From the NCBI RefSeq assembly GCF_007860175.1, contig NZ_SJPX01000003.1:569380-633379 (forward strand): a stretch of DNA of 64,000 bases, in the 5' to 3' direction. A program made the translations under genes and the position numbers. Numbering within the stretch: position 1 is the first letter of the stretch; each line of letters begins with the position of its first letter. This DNA comes from Rubripirellula reticaptiva (lineage in GTDB: Bacteria; Planctomycetota; Planctomycetia; Pirellulales; Pirellulaceae). The notes under the pieces are model-generated. The model ran no database searches, had not been told where the DNA came from, and saw only the letters and a program-made list of their open reading frames with translations. Shown piece by piece: positions 63,828-64,000 of this stretch.

Positions 63828-64000
63828 ATGCAAATCATCCACAGCGGCGATGAAGTCCGCCAATTGGTTTGGTCGATGCGTGGCCGTGGCAAAACCGTGG
63901 GCGTTGTTCCAACGATGGGCGCGCTGCACGATGGGCACGTGTCGTTGGTGCGCAAAAGTGTCGAACTGTGCGACCACACTATCGTCACCATCTTTGTGAA
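63828..64000 (+). CDS. panC: Pantothenate synthetase, C-terminus cut by window edge
   Basis: Only the first 57 codons are present. The N-terminal region reads MQIIHSGDEV, then VGVVPTMGALHDGHVSLVRK with the PTMGALHxGH ATP-binding signature of PanC near residues 28-37, and TIVTIFV at the edge. The enzyme joins pantoate and beta-alanine with ATP in coenzyme A synthesis. The start ATG at 63828 lies five bases after the stop of the preceding gene. Confidence 0.93.
   Translation, partial: MQIIHSGDEVRQLVWSMRGRGKTVGVVPTMGALHDGHVSLVRKSVELCDHTIVTIFV

Overview
The window looks like chromosomal DNA of a marine Planctomycetota bacterium, most like the Rhodopirellula/Pirellulaceae group. Evidence: secreted proteins with the planctomycete N-terminal pattern RRxxFxxLExRxLL, a dockerin/Calx-beta secreted protein, a formylglycine sulfatase, a serine/threonine kinase beside an ECF sigma factor, a fused cytochrome c/beta-propeller protein, Tyr/Gly-rich small exported proteins, weak or absent Shine-Dalgarno sites at many genes, and loosely packed genes that often switch strand. 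I see no rRNA, tRNA, CRISPR array, insertion sequence or prophage, so this is core-type DNA rather than an island.

Layout. 1-6024 (minus): PHP-domain metallohydrolase (cut by the left edge), SLC13 anion transporter, dienelactone hydrolase, an unknown exported protein and a sulfatase. 6121-9165: ECF-type sigma factor divergent from a membrane-anchored kinase whose DFG motif reads DFN. 9231-14077: five exported proteins in a row (CARDB-like, Tyr/Cys-rich, two with a shared C-terminal lipocalin-like domain, and a trypsin-like protease). 14074-17795 (minus): an FMN-binding protein and a NapH-NapG-like polyferredoxin that together resemble a split NosR. 17922-21005: a 1027-residue membrane-anchored protein of unknown role. 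21347-23777: GDP-fucose synthesis (fcl, gmd) and a GroES-like protein. 23986-28304: dockerin/metalloprotease-like protein, ZIP transporter and a small membrane protein. 28442-31413: sulfate activation (cysD, cysNC). 31495-38045: rsmG, a GGCT-like protein, a HAD phosphatase, a PQQ-type propeller and mfd. 38140-44095: tandem esterase/SMP-30 fusion, Tyr-rich exported protein, FkbM methyltransferase and a Kef-type antiporter with CBS domains. 44177-52706: a 1518-residue TIM-barrel/LamG/cytochrome/propeller/cupredoxin protein, VanZ-like, DUF1080-like, tadA, an outer-membrane beta-barrel candidate and a 60-residue protein. 52911-57998: a fatty acyl-AMP ligase/ACP/alpha-oxoamine synthase fusion divergent from an asparagine-synthetase-like protein. 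58017-64000: purE-purK, a degenerate RNase H-like protein, glgB, a bifunctional-nuclease-family protein and the start of panC.

The best candidates for undescribed biology are (1) the FAAL-ACP-oxoamine synthase fusion with its divergent amidotransferase-like partner, which could make an amino-ketone or sphingoid-like lipid and modify it; (2) the split NosR-like FMN/polyferredoxin pair; (3) the 1518-residue protein that ends in an azurin-spaced copper site; and (4) the cluster of exported low-complexity and lipocalin-like proteins around a protease. Starts were often moved inward from the longest frame where a signal peptide, an ATG or a ribosome-binding site supported it; each case is stated.
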